From Sphaerospermopsis torques-reginae ITEP-024 (lineage in GTDB: Bacteria; Cyanobacteriota; Cyanobacteriia; Cyanobacteriales; Nostocaceae), in contig NZ_CP080598.1 in the NCBI RefSeq assembly GCF_019598945.1, forward strand, positions 1,240,001 through 1,304,000: a stretch of 64,000 nucleotides of DNA. The letters run 5' to 3'. Positions 1 to 8,225 of this stretch are shown here, in pieces. The notes beneath the pieces are model-generated. The model saw nothing but the letters and a program-made list of their open reading frames with translations. It was not told where the DNA came from and searched no databases. A program made the translations under genes and the position numbers. How positions within the stretch are numbered: position 1 is the stretch's first letter; every line of letters begins with the position of its first letter.

Positions 1-81
1 TTAGAAAATATTTGTACTGATGGACTCATGGAAATTACCAACGATAAATCCACAGGAGCAATAATTTACAGATTACTATAA
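1..81 (+). CDS. C-terminal end of an unidentified protein (partial)
   Basis: Frame 1 is open from the first base to a TAA at 79-81 and gives 26 residues ending in IIYRLL. The rest of the gene lies outside the window, so no family can be named. The reading frame is plausible because it stops just before a repeat-rich spacer, but so short a tail could also be chance. Confidence 0.3.
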   Translation, partial: LENICTDGLMEITNDKSTGAIIYRLL

Positions 82-526
82 GTATAGTAGGGTGAGTTAG
101 TGAGGGCGTAACCCACAACAGTAAATTCTTAAATCCTGGATATCCTGATTCAGACAAAATCACCGACTGGGAATTAATTCCCAGTCTCATAGCGAAAGTC
201 TGTTAAAACAGACTATCAGAATTTAGTAGTAATTAATCAATTAAACATCCTGAAAATCCTTAAATCCTGGACATCCTGATTCAGACAATCTGCGTTTATC
301 TGCGTTCTGATCCTGAAAATCCTTAAATCTTGGACATCCTGATTCAGACAAATTGATAAAATCAATAATCAAATTTACAAACCTACAGGAACACGCTATA
401 ACCCATAATTGAGCAATTTACTTATCCTTTAGTTGTAGGATATTAGTCAATATTAATGATCTCAATTCCGTTTTACCCAACCATTTGCTATAATAAAACT
501 AACTAAACTTTCCTGATAAAAATCTT
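82..526. repeat. Spacer with copies of a dispersed repeat (ATCCTGGACATCCTGATTCA)
   Basis: This 445-base spacer holds no gene. It carries at least three copies of a repeat with core ATCCTGGACATCCTGATTCA, at about 135-160, 264-285 and 327-350. They are usually preceded by a CCTGAAAATCCTTAA segment and sometimes joined by AATCTGCGTTTATCTGCGTT. Further copies follow the toxin gene at 1043-1232, so the toxin-antitoxin pair sits inside the cluster. The bases from about 360 to 526 are A+T-rich and should contain the promoter of the downstream pair, but I cannot point to a clear one. Confidence 0.6.
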
Positions 527-802
527 ATGCCATCACCTAAGATTATTGAAATTGAACAAATATTACAAAATTACTCCATTGAAGATAAACAATGGTTATT
601 ACAGCAGTTAATTCAACAACTGGGATTAAATAATCAAGAAAAACCACCAGTAAATTATAAACAACAAGCTAAAGAAATTATTGCAGAAACCATCAGCGAA
701 GTTTTAGCTTTATCCAACGACTGCGAAGAGGAAGTTTGGCAAAAATTTTATGTCGCAAGTGGAAAAATATCAGCAAAATTAAATGAATCGGATTTATTAT
801 AA
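527..802 (+). CDS. Antitoxin-like small protein paired with a PIN-domain toxin
   Basis: This is a 91-residue, largely helical and charged protein. It has no motif I can assign with certainty. Its role is inferred from position: its TAA stop shares a base with the ATG of a PIN-domain gene (TAATG at 800-804), an arrangement typical of translationally coupled antitoxin-toxin pairs. The N-terminus (IEIEQILQNYSIEDKQWLLQQL) resembles short cyanobacterial proteins found next to PIN toxins. By family logic it would bind and neutralise the toxin and repress the shared promoter, but neither is visible here. It may now be orphaned, because the toxin is truncated. Confidence 0.55.
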   Translation: MPSPKIIEIEQILQNYSIEDKQWLLQQLIQQLGLNNQEKPPVNYKQQAKEIIAETISEVLALSNDCEEEVWQKFYVASGKISAKLNESDLL

Positions 803-1020
803 TGTCTTTTCAAAAATTTGATTCACCAATACCTTTAGTAATTTTAGATACATCAGTTTTTGTCTCTGCTTTACTGAGTAAAAACCCCAATAGTGCGCCT
901 TGTAAAATTATCATATACTGGCGAGAAGGTAGATTTAACTTAGTAATTTCTCCACAAATGTTAGAGGAATTAGTTGAAAAATTACTGGTAAAAGATATTG
1001 ATAACTTAATTGCTGGTTAA
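802..1020 (+). pseudogene. Truncated PIN-domain toxin (VapC-like), N-terminal half
   Basis: The 72 residues begin like a PIN-family ribonuclease: VILDTSVFVSALL supplies the first catalytic aspartate and ISPQMLEELVEKL the helix around the conserved glutamate. Intact PIN toxins run to about 130-150 residues and carry further acidic residues in the C-terminal half, which are absent. The frame stops at 1018-1020, just before a block of dispersed repeats, suggesting the 3' half was lost through a repeat-associated rearrangement. As it stands the protein lacks part of the active site and is probably inactive. A genuinely short variant is possible but less likely. Confidence 0.6.
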
Positions 1021-1042
1021 TACTTATAACATTTCCTCAAAT

Positions 1043-1232
1043 CAAACATCCTGAAAATCCTAAAATCCTGGATATCCTGATTCAGAGAATCTGCGTTTAT
1101 CTGCGTTCTGATCTTGTTAATCCTTAAATCCTGGACATCCTGATTCTAACAAAATTACATCCTGTTAATCCTAAAATCCTGGATATCCTGATTCAGACAA
1201 AATCACATCCTGAAAATCCTCATTCAAACAAT
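1043..1232. repeat. Second block of the dispersed ATCCTGGACATCCTGATTCA repeat
   Basis: Three copies of the core occur at about 1065-1085, 1131-1146 and 1170-1198, again with CATCCTGAAAATCC-type leaders and an AATCTGCGTTTATCTGCGTT link at 1089-1110. Together with the copies at 82-355, this block brackets the truncated toxin pair. Confidence 0.6.
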
Positions 1233-1237
1233 TATTA

Positions 1238-2140
1238 TCAAACACCTTTAACCCTAATCAAACCTTTATCAAAAACACGATTATTAGTACCAATACCACT
1301 CACCTCAATTTTATCTGCATACACATCATAAGCAGCAAAACTTAAATTACTTGTAGAATATTCAGTCCACTCAGAACGACCCACAGGACGATTTCCCGCA
1401 CCCGCACCACAAATTAAATAAGTTGTACCATTAATAGACCGAGTGCGTTCATAATGATGTTCATGACCATTAATATAAAGCTGCACCCCATACTTTTGAA
1501 ATAAAGGAGTAAACACTTTGATAAAATTAGGATTACTCCCATAAACACCAGAAGCATAAATCGGATGATGTCCAAATACAATCTTCCAAGCAGCTTTACT
1601 CAAACTCAATTCTTTCTCTAACCAAATTAGCTGATTTTTCCAATCAGCATTCCCGTTAGTATCTAAACCAAAAAACTGTACATTATCCCTGATAAATGTA
1701 TAGTACCTTCCTTTCATATTGAAACCAGGATAATTTACCTGTGCAAAACCATTATCAGTTCTAATATCGTGATTACCTAAACAAGCATAAAATTTCACAC
1801 CTTTTTTCAACAAAGGTTGATAAGGACGTTCAAAAACTACCCCTATTTTCTCAATTTCCCCATTGTTATAAATATTATCACCAGCTAAAATAACTAAATC
1901 ATAAGGATTTTTTTGATGATAAAAATTCATCGCCCTAGCAACAGTATACTGTCCTTTAGCACCCGTTCCCGTATCCGCAACCGACACAAACCTCAATAAT
2001 AAATCTTTTGGTTGAGAATTTGCAGCTATAGCAGTTTCTAAAACAGGATTTTTAATATTTTTATCCACAAACTTACCAGCAAACAAACCCGAAACCAACC
2101 CACTCAAACCACCTAAAACCAAAAATTTCCGACGTTTCAT
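1238..2140 (-). CDS. Tat-exported metallophosphoesterase (purple acid phosphatase-like)
   Basis: This 300-residue hydrolase has a dinuclear metal centre. The N-terminus begins MKRRKFLVLGG, a twin-arginine signal followed by a hydrophobic stretch, so the protein should be exported folded. Metallophosphoesterase motifs follow in order: VSVADTG near residue 53, LAGDNIY, GNHD, FGHHPIY and NGHEHHYER, which together supply the metal-binding Asp, Asn and His residues. The spacing resembles the ACP5/purple acid phosphatase group, which releases phosphate from organic esters outside the cytoplasm. The substrate is unknown. The gene is divergent from the gene starting at 2180, with only 39 bases between the two starts, so the promoters must be compact or overlapping. 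Confidence 0.85.
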   Translation of the reverse strand: MKRRKFLVLGGLSGLVSGLFAGKFVDKNIKNPVLETAIAANSQPKDLLLRFVSVADTGTGAKGQYTVARAMNFYHQKNPYDLVILAGDNIYNNGEIEKIGVVFERPYQPLLKKGVKFYACLGNHDIRTDNGFAQVNYPGFNMKGRYYTFIRDNVQFFGLDTNGNADWKNQLIWLEKELSLSKAAWKIVFGHHPIYASGVYGSNPNFIKVFTPLFQKYGVQLYINGHEHHYERTRSINGTTYLICGAGAGNRPVGRSEWTEYSTSNLSFAAYDVYADKIEVSGIGTNNRVFDKGLIRVKGV

Positions 2141-2179
2141 ATTTATAAATCAATAAATCAACAAGTCAATATCAATTAT

Positions 2180-3055
2180 ATGTCACAAGATAGAAAACGC
2201 AAACCCAGAAAACCACAAAACACTCCACCTGCTTCACAACCTGATCCAAAAAATCAACCTATTTGGAAAATAGCAATAATTCAATTTCTCCGAGGAACAA
2301 TAGGAATTTTAGAAAATACAGTAGTCAAACTAGAAACAGAAGCACCTCCAACAACTGAAAAAAAACCTAATCTTTTAGCACGGGTTTTATTAACATGGGA
2401 TAAATTTTTACAAACATTCCGCTTGTTTTTGCCATCAAAAGTTGCTAATAATGTATCAGATTCCACTCTAACCGCAATTTTCGCCATTTGTGCAGTGGTG
2501 ATAGTCGGGGTTACAGCAACTTTTTTGACTCCTAAACCTACTCAAGTAGCAACCATTCCCCCAGATATTCCTCTAGTTGCAGAAGTTACCACATCAGAAC
2601 CCACACCCGAACCTACACCAGAACCTACCCCCGAACCTACACCAGAACCTACACCCGAACCCACACCCGAACCTATCCCAGAAACCACACCCACACCCGA
2701 ACCAGAACCAGAACCAGTACAATTAACACCAGAACAAGCTTTAATAGCAGCAATAGAACAGCAACTTGCGGAAATTACCGTTATCACCGTACAAACCAAA
2801 GAAGATGAAAATATTGCTATTAATCTGATAAAATCAATCCAAGCTAATTTTCGCACCAGCGACTTAACCATAACAATTAGTGATAACTGGTACACCTTAG
2901 AACCATCACAACAGCAACAATTAGCAGCGGATATATTAAAACGCTCTCAAGAACTAGATTTTACACATTTACAACTTGTTGATGCTGAAAATAAATTAAT
3001 TGCACGTAGTCCAGTTGTAGGCAGTGAAATGATAATCTTTAGTAAACATTCATGA
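2180..3055 (+). CDS. Single-pass membrane protein with a Glu-Pro-Thr-Pro repeat linker, unknown function
   Basis: I do not recognise a named family for these 291 residues. The N-terminal third is basic and polar. One hydrophobic segment (about residues 95-115) should cross the membrane. It is followed by an EPTP repeat of roughly 35 residues, then an acidic stretch and a C-terminal domain of about 110 residues with alternating helices and strands. The layout suggests a cytoplasmic N-terminus and a small periplasmic domain held off the membrane by a stiff Pro-rich linker. The repeat DNA is a tandem of 6- and 12-base units and may vary in length between strains. Confidence 0.6.
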   Translation: MSQDRKRKPRKPQNTPPASQPDPKNQPIWKIAIIQFLRGTIGILENTVVKLETEAPPTTEKKPNLLARVLLTWDKFLQTFRLFLPSKVANNVSDSTLTAIFAICAVVIVGVTATFLTPKPTQVATIPPDIPLVAEVTTSEPTPEPTPEPTPEPTPEPTPEPTPEPIPETTPTPEPEPEPVQLTPEQALIAAIEQQLAEITVITVQTKEDENIAINLIKSIQANFRTSDLTITISDNWYTLEPSQQQQLAADILKRSQELDFTHLQLVDAENKLIARSPVVGSEMIIFSKHS

Positions 3056-3164
3056 ATCAGGATTCATAAATAGCAAAATTTGTAGTTAAAAGTAACCATT
3101 GTGAAATTTGCATCTTATGAGATAAAATAAGTAATTTATCAGTTGAAAGACTCTACTTTTAAAT

Positions 3165-3482
3165 ATGACCAAAACTTACGCCGTCGAAATTAACCACCAA
3201 GGCACAATTTATAAATTGCAAGTTCCTGAAAATGAAACCGTCTTAGCTGTTGCAGAAACAGCAGGTTTAGAGTTACCAGCTTCCTGTCATGCTGGAGTTT
3301 GTACAACTTGTGCTGCTTTGATCACAGAAGGAAGCGTAGATCAATCTGAGGGAATGGGTGTAAGTCCAGAATTGCAAAAAGAAGGTTATGCTTTACTTTG
3401 TGTAGCTAAACCTCTTTCTGATTTAAAGATCGAAACAGACAAAGAAGAAGTAGTTTATCAAAAGCAATTTGGTAAAAGTTAG
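3165..3482 (+). CDS. Plant-type [2Fe-2S] ferredoxin
   Basis: This 105-residue electron carrier has the chloroplast-type ferredoxin cluster pattern. Cys41, Cys46 and Cys49 (CHAGVCTTC) plus Cys79 in LLCVAKP would bind a single [2Fe-2S] cluster. The length fits the family. The loop after the third cysteine and the C-terminal extension (about residues 88-105) depart from the main photosynthetic PetF sequence, so I treat it as one of the accessory ferredoxins of cyanobacteria and give no symbol. It stands alone, with A+T-rich DNA upstream and a heptamer-repeat spacer downstream. Its redox partner cannot be read from the neighbours. Confidence 0.9.
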   Translation: MTKTYAVEINHQGTIYKLQVPENETVLAVAETAGLELPASCHAGVCTTCAALITEGSVDQSEGMGVSPELQKEGYALLCVAKPLSDLKIETDKEEVVYQKQFGKS

Positions 3483-3602
3483 TCAACTGGTTAATGGGTG
3501 ATGGGTGATAGGATAAGTAATAAATGTTTACCAATCACCAATCACCAATTACCCAAAAATAGCTGTATTCTATAAATAACCAAAACCCTATATTTTACCA
3601 TC

Positions 3603-3785
3603 ATGACCACTCATTTTATTACTGCTGAAATTGACCTGCAAGAAACACCTACAGAATTACAAAAAGTTATTGAAGCGGAACTGAAAAAACAAGGTGAACC
3701 CCTGCGCTGGGCGGTTACTTCCGTAGATACAGAACAGGAAAAAGCCACAGTAGAAGCAGTTGTCACCACAGCAAACCCTGAATAA
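3603..3785 (+). CDS. Small conserved cyanobacterial protein, unknown function
   Basis: This is a 60-residue acidic protein whose alternating strand/helix character suggests one small alpha/beta fold (TAEIDL, then TELQKVIEAELKKQG, then LRWAVTSVD, then KATVEAVV). That coherent secondary structure and good codon usage make it look like a real gene. No catalytic or binding motif is visible. It lies between the ferredoxin and the DUF3326 gene, separated from each by repeat DNA, so an operon is unlikely. Confidence 0.55.
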   Translation: MTTHFITAEIDLQETPTELQKVIEAELKKQGEPLRWAVTSVDTEQEKATVEAVVTTANPE

Positions 3786-3851
3786 TAAAGATTAAAGCGT
3801 TGCTGAATGAGCATGAAAAAAATTGTCAGCATTCAGGAATAGAGTGATAAT

Positions 3852-3913
3852 ATCCCCGACTTCTTTTATGATCGTGTCAATAAACTGTGAATTGATCGCA
3901 GAAGTCGGGGATC
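3852..3913. repeat. Palindromic repeat with ATCCCCGACTTCT ends
   Basis: The ends ATCCCCGACTTCT (3852-3864) and AGAAGTCGGGGAT (3900-3912) are exact inverted repeats around about 36 bases. Two relatives occur in this window, at 49364-49442 and 61814-61847. It could fold as a hairpin in RNA and may help end transcription of the small gene before it, but no T-run follows directly. Confidence 0.65.
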
Positions 3914-4018
3914 TGGATATCTACAGGTGCTACATCTGAATACTTACAAGAAATTAAAAATTCAAAATTAGCAACTTTGCTCCTTTGTGCCTTTGCGCGA
4001 AACATAATTAATACTGCC

Positions 4019-5059
4019 ATGATGCAACGCCCATATACAGCGATTTTAATTATACCTACCGGCATAGGTGCGGACATTGGCGGTTATGCAGGTGACGCAT
4101 TACCAGTAGCTAGAGTTATATCACAGGTATGCGATCGCCTGATTACCCATCCCAACGTCCTCAACGGTGCAAGTTTATACTGGAATATTCCCAACGCCTT
4201 CTATGTAGAAGGATATGGTTTAGATAAATTTGCCGCTGGGGAATGGGGTTTAAGACCCGTGCATAGTAACCGAGTAGGTTTACTTTTAGACCAGGGAATA
4301 GAACCAGAATTAATGCTGCGACACCTGCAAACCGCAGACGCAGCCAGAGCCACACTAGGATTAAATCTTACAAATCATGTAATTACAGATGCTCCATTAG
4401 ACGTAGAATTACGCATATCTTCATCCGGTGCAAGTTGGGGAACAATAGGCAACCCAGACAGTTTATTGCGAGCAGCAGAAAAATTGATTAAAAAAGAGAA
4501 AGCAGAAGCGATCGCAGTAGTAGCCCGTTTTCCAGATAACATAGATGAACAAGCAACGCAAAATTACCGTCATGGGAAAGGAGTAGACCCCCTAGCAGGA
4601 GCAGAAGCAGTAATTAGCCATTTATTAGTGAGAACCTTTAAAATACCTTGCGCCCATGCACCCGCCCTAGCACCAGCACCCCCCGATCCCCATTTATCAC
4701 CCCGTTCCGCCGCCGAAGAAATAGGATATACTTTTTTACCATGCGTCCTTGTCGGTTTAAGTCGCGCCCCTCAGTTTATCGTCAACAGAGAATTTATCAA
4801 TTCTTTACAAGCAGACATTTGGGCAGATCAAGTAGATGCCGTTATAGTACCTGCAAACGCCTGTGGGAGTAGCACCTTACTAGGTTTAAGCCAAAAACAA
4901 TGCCAAATAATAACTGTTACAGAAAATAAAACTTTAATACAAGTTCCTGCTCCAGCGTTAGGAATCAAATCCATAAAGGTAAACTCATATTTAGAAGCAG
5001 TCGGTGTCTTAGTCGCCAACAAAGCAGGTATTAATCCTTACTCATTAGTTAGGGAATAA
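4019..5059 (+). CDS. DUF3326 family protein
   Basis: I recognise this 346-residue cyanobacterial protein as a member of DUF3326. The conserved opening YTAILIIPTGIGADIGGYAGD and the segments RPVHSNRVGLLLD, SSSGASWGTIGNPDSL and VVARFPDN are characteristic, and family function is not established. I chose the ATG at 4019 over the in-frame ATG at 3977, because the intervening 14 codons come from a CTTTGTGCCTTTGCGCG repeat seen elsewhere in spacers. A Pro/Ala-rich stretch (ALAPAPPDP) lies near the middle. No transmembrane segment is obvious. It stands alone. Confidence 0.8.
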   Translation: MMQRPYTAILIIPTGIGADIGGYAGDALPVARVISQVCDRLITHPNVLNGASLYWNIPNAFYVEGYGLDKFAAGEWGLRPVHSNRVGLLLDQGIEPELMLRHLQTADAARATLGLNLTNHVITDAPLDVELRISSSGASWGTIGNPDSLLRAAEKLIKKEKAEAIAVVARFPDNIDEQATQNYRHGKGVDPLAGAEAVISHLLVRTFKIPCAHAPALAPAPPDPHLSPRSAAEEIGYTFLPCVLVGLSRAPQFIVNREFINSLQADIWADQVDAVIVPANACGSSTLLGLSQKQCQIITVTENKTLIQVPAPALGIKSIKVNSYLEAVGVLVANKAGINPYSLVRE

Positions 5060-5082
5060 GGAAAAGGCAAAAGGCAGAATAA

Positions 5083-5186
5083 TTTTAGATTTTAGATTTT
5101 AGATTTTAGATTGAAGTTGACAGAAACAATCCAAAATCCAAAATCCAAAATAGTATCCCCAGTCCCCAGTCCCCAGTCCAGTCCTC
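5083..5186. repeat. STRR cluster: TTTTAGA, CCAAAAT and CCCCAGT heptamer arrays
   Basis: Three short tandem arrays with period 7 follow each other: TTTTAGA at 5083-5112, CCAAAAT at 5131-5151, and CCCCAGT at 5157-5179 with a decayed end. The first two are near reverse complements (TTTTAGA against CCAAAAT) and could pair in RNA. Such heptamer arrays are known as STRR sequences in heterocystous cyanobacteria. Confidence 0.8.
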
Positions 5187-5201
5187 ATTATTTAAACGCC
5201 T

Positions 5202-5783
5202 GTGGTTGAACAACAAAAGCAAGAACCAGAAATTCCTGAACTCTCACGCACCCAAGTCCTGGTAGCTATGGGCGCAACAGCGATTATTTTATGGATAGTC
5301 GCCAAGTTATGGTTGCGCTTTGGTAACGTTGCCCTTTTTAAGTTGTACTGGGAACCCAAAGATTTATTTTGGGGTTTGGGGTTGGGTTTATTCATCACTA
5401 TTTTTAGTGGTTTAGCTTATCGCTTTTCTCCTCCCTATCGTAAAAGCGCAGATTATTACTTAGAAATGGTAATTAAACCGTTAGCTTTACCAGACTTGCT
5501 CTGGTTAGGATTATTACCGGGTTTAAGTGAAGAATTGTTATTTCGCGGTGTCATGCTACCCGCTTTAGGAGCAGATCATGTAGCGGTCATTGTCTCCAGT
5601 CTTTGTTTTGGAGTTTTACACCTTAGTGGTGCTGAACAATGGCCTTATGTAATTTGGGCAACTATTATCGGTATCATCTTGGCATATAGCGCCCTATTAA
5701 GTGGCAACTTGTTAGTGCCAATAATGGCTCATATCGTCACAAATTTGCTATCCAGCTATTTGTGGAAAACTCGGCAATTATAG
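5202..5783 (+). CDS. CPBP-family intramembrane glutamic protease
   Basis: This 193-residue polytopic membrane protein belongs to the CPBP/Abi family of intramembrane metal-independent proteases (related to Rce1). The three family motifs are present: EELLFRG near residue 108 with the paired glutamates, FGVLHL near residue 135, and HIVTN near residue 178. About five hydrophobic segments can be seen. The natural substrate is unknown; relatives process prenylated or secreted peptides or act in bacteriocin self-immunity. Translation begins at a GTG (5202). It is preceded by heptamer repeats and followed by a MITE-like element, so it is monocistronic. Confidence 0.85.
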   Translation: MVEQQKQEPEIPELSRTQVLVAMGATAIILWIVAKLWLRFGNVALFKLYWEPKDLFWGLGLGLFITIFSGLAYRFSPPYRKSADYYLEMVIKPLALPDLLWLGLLPGLSEELLFRGVMLPALGADHVAVIVSSLCFGVLHLSGAEQWPYVIWATIIGIILAYSALLSGNLLVPIMAHIVTNLLSSYLWKTRQL

Positions 5784-5828
5784 CAGGGGACTGGTAATCG
5801 GTGATTGGTGACTGGTGAGAAATATTTA

Positions 5829-6041
5829 GGGTTTGCTGAAAAAGTCTTGTCGTGAAGACAGGGAACTCTTAACAGGGAACAGGGAACAGTTTCAGCTATC
5901 TGTCATCCCCAAATTTTTGGGTTTGCGATCCCCAAAATGCACGGTTTTTCAGGTATACCCTTGAAAAATCTTGCACTTTTTTCCTCTTTATCAGCCTGTA
6001 ACCTTTGTTCTATCTGGGTTTTACATTTATTCAGCAAGCCC
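5829..6041. mobile_element. MITE-like element, family A copy 1 (ends GGGTTTGCTGA / TCAGCAAGCCC)
   Basis: The left end GGGTTTGCTGAAAAA and the right end TTTATTCAGCAAGCCC form imperfect inverted repeats, and both ends abut TA, as expected for an element that targets TA. The 213 bases contain no gene. The interior (…TTGCACTTTTT… near the right end) is shared with 29443-29663. The rest of this 548-base spacer (5784-6331) holds a TACACCCAGA/TCTGGGTATA hairpin near 6083-6117, another hairpin CCTCTCCCTTGAAGGGAGAGG at 6190-6210, and an STRR array AATTGTC/AATTATC at 6275-6316. Confidence 0.6.
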
Positions 6042-6331
6042 TATTTACCTTCTGCCTCCTTCCTGCCTCCTTAAAAAAAGATTACACCCAGAAATTCCGA
6101 AAAAACTCTGGGTATAACGGATAAACTTCTCACACTTCCCGATCTTTTTTGTAAAAACGCTTATTCAATAATGAACAATTGACAATTACCTCTCCCTTGA
6201 AGGGAGAGGATTGAAAAAGCGGAATTTTTTGCTTTTTTCCCCTTGAAATGAGATATTTTAAACGTTGAATAAAACAATTGTCAATTGTCAATTATCAATT
6301 ATCAATTATCAATTGATAACCGGCTTTTTCC

Positions 6332-6820
6332 TTAGAAATCGTCAACCAAAGAACTCAGGCGACTGATTACAGGGTCAACCTCTTGGGGAGTGGGATCGGG
6401 AGCAGGAGCAGGTTCATTAACTACCTCCACCGTTGGCACTGATGAAGTTGCAGGCTGAATAGACGCTGCTTGATTGACCATGATAGCCAGTTGTGCAACT
6501 TGTTGACTAAGTTGGAATATCTGGCTTTCCATCACCTGCAAACGATTAGATTCCTTAGCAAAAAAACGTTCCTCAAGTCCAGCTATTTGACGTTGCAACT
6601 CACCGAGTTTTTGTTCCATTTGCGATGCTGCTGTATTCGGAGAAGGTCGTACAGAGTCCGGTACACATAAAGCTTGCCAAAGAGCCTCTTTACAGAGGTC
6701 ACTGAAAGTCTTTTCTGGCTGTGCCTCCAAGTAACTTTCTACCTGTGCTAACAAGCTCTCATCACCAATTTCTGGATTGAAAGTGACGGATTTCACTACC
6801 TTTTTTGACCATTGGAACAT
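6332..6820 (-). CDS. ParR-like partner of the ParM-like actin (probable RHH DNA-binding protein)
   Basis: These 162 residues are encoded 8 bases downstream of the actin-like gene, in the same orientation. The N-terminal 60 residues (KSVTFNPEIGDESLLAQVES, then TFSDLCKEALWQAL) have the strand-helix-helix pattern of ribbon-helix-helix DNA binders such as ParR. A heptad-rich segment (about residues 70-115) should form a coiled coil, and a Pro/Ala-rich tail ends in ISRLSSLVDDF, which could be the actin-contacting end. I infer that it links DNA to the filament. The family is assigned from context and fold pattern, not from a strong signature. Confidence 0.6.
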   Translation of the reverse strand: MFQWSKKVVKSVTFNPEIGDESLLAQVESYLEAQPEKTFSDLCKEALWQALCVPDSVRPSPNTAASQMEQKLGELQRQIAGLEERFFAKESNRLQVMESQIFQLSQQVAQLAIMVNQAASIQPATSSVPTVEVVNEPAPAPDPTPQEVDPVISRLSSLVDDF

Positions 6821-6828
6821 CAGTTTTA

Positions 6829-7974
6829 TTACCTAGCAGCGCGAACAGCAGAAGCAGACAATTGCGCCTCTCCGTAAAGATACTGACCTAAAGCGTTGGC
6901 TTGGCGGGAAGGTGCAGCTAAATAGGCATTAATTCTGGCTTCTTTGAGCAAACGTTGTACATCTTCCCAGAAGAACTCACCACCACCACCAGTAATAATC
7001 ACATCAGTTACACGCTCTGGCAACCAGGCTAACACACGAGAGCAAATATCCCGTGAAAACATTTCGGTAAGGTTAGGGAGAAAATCGTCTAGGTTTGTTG
7101 GCTTGCTTTCACCTTTGGGACGGTAAAAACGCTCACCCTTGGGTTTGTTGACAGCAGAAATCAGTGCTAGAGACTGGCTATCAGCCCCTGGAATTTCCTT
7201 AGCAACAAGTTCATAGAACTCACTCATACCAAAATTTTCACTTTGAGAAAGACCTCTAGCAAAGCGGAAGTTATCAACCATAATTAGGTCAATGGTTTGA
7301 TGTCCTATATCCACAATGCCTACAGAAATTTTGGTCAAATCAGGAATTCCTGGACCTTTGTTGGGTTGAACTTCTGTCCATAAAAGACTGCCATAACCTT
7401 CTGGCATGACCCAAACCTTAGTGATATTCAAGGAAACAGATTCCCCACGGAAGTTAAAAACATGAGGTCCTGTTACCAAGCTGATCAACTGTGCTTTTTC
7501 CTTTTCAAATTGTTCTAAGGAAAGGAAAGGTAGACCTAAGACAACAGAAATTTCGTCTTTGAGTTTAAAGTAGCCAGCAGCAGCCAATACTTTGACCAGT
7601 GCATCTTCTACCTTAGATTGGCCGACTCCTAGATTTGCGCCAAAGTCTGCTGCTAACTGACCTACAGCATAGCCATTGCCTTGATATTCCAGCCACAAAT
7701 CCATTAAAGGATCAGTTGCCTTGGATTCAAACACCCCACCGCGTATTTCTTCAATTGACATCTGCTTGACATTCGCAGGGATGAAGGCCACATTCCCAGG
7801 TTCGCGGCTGACACAAGTTTTAGTAGAGGTTCTACCTAAGTCAACACTGAGAACGTTTTTACCGGAAATTGAGGTTGGCTTATTAGCATTATTATTTATA
7901 GGGGTGGCCGCAACTCGATTCATGGGTATAGCAGCGGCATTCATTGGGTTAGCTACGGGAGGTTGATCTGTCAT
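6829..7974 (-). CDS. ParM/Alp-like actin-family ATPase
   Basis: This 381-residue protein has the actin/Hsp70 nucleotide-binding folds. The phosphate-1 loop is SVDLGRTSTK (about residues 43-52), the phosphate-2 loop VGIVDIGHQTID (about 218-229), and the adenosine motif TGGGGEFF near residue 335. Overall it matches ParM/StbA-type filament-forming proteins rather than MreB. The first 38 residues are low-complexity (Asn, Pro, Ala) and are probably a disordered tail. ParM normally polymerises to push plasmid copies apart; here the genes around it look chromosomal, so its cargo is unclear. It is followed within 8 bases by a ParR-like gene and very probably cotranscribed with it. Confidence 0.8.
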   Translation of the reverse strand: MTDQPPVANPMNAAAIPMNRVAATPINNNANKPTSISGKNVLSVDLGRTSTKTCVSREPGNVAFIPANVKQMSIEEIRGGVFESKATDPLMDLWLEYQGNGYAVGQLAADFGANLGVGQSKVEDALVKVLAAAGYFKLKDEISVVLGLPFLSLEQFEKEKAQLISLVTGPHVFNFRGESVSLNITKVWVMPEGYGSLLWTEVQPNKGPGIPDLTKISVGIVDIGHQTIDLIMVDNFRFARGLSQSENFGMSEFYELVAKEIPGADSQSLALISAVNKPKGERFYRPKGESKPTNLDDFLPNLTEMFSRDICSRVLAWLPERVTDVIITGGGGEFFWEDVQRLLKEARINAYLAAPSRQANALGQYLYGEAQLSASAVRAAR

Positions 7975-8225
7975 GAAAGCTCCTATGTGGTGACTTAACT
8001 GTAAAAAGTTATCATGCCCATCTTACAAAAATGCAAGATCAGAAAAATTTTCAGATGGGTCAAGTGTAGCCAGAAATACGTCAAAATTTATTGTAGACGA
8101 TTGAAAATGTAGCATTATTTTGGATTTATGGTACAGGCAAAATTTTCACCTATAGCAAGCGGAAAGTGCAAAAGTCTTCCCCGGAAAGTCTCTACAGCAA
8201 CCATATTTTGAAAACCGAACTAGAT

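Noticed and set aside
2542-2895. A Gly/Ser/Val-rich 117-residue frame on the minus strand
   Set aside because: It is the reverse complement of the EPTP repeat of the gene at 2180-3055; the repeat keeps all frames open.
5083-5186. Regular tandem units that might suggest a CRISPR array
   Set aside because: The units are 7 bases long with no unique spacers between them. They are STRR arrays; no cas gene is in the window.
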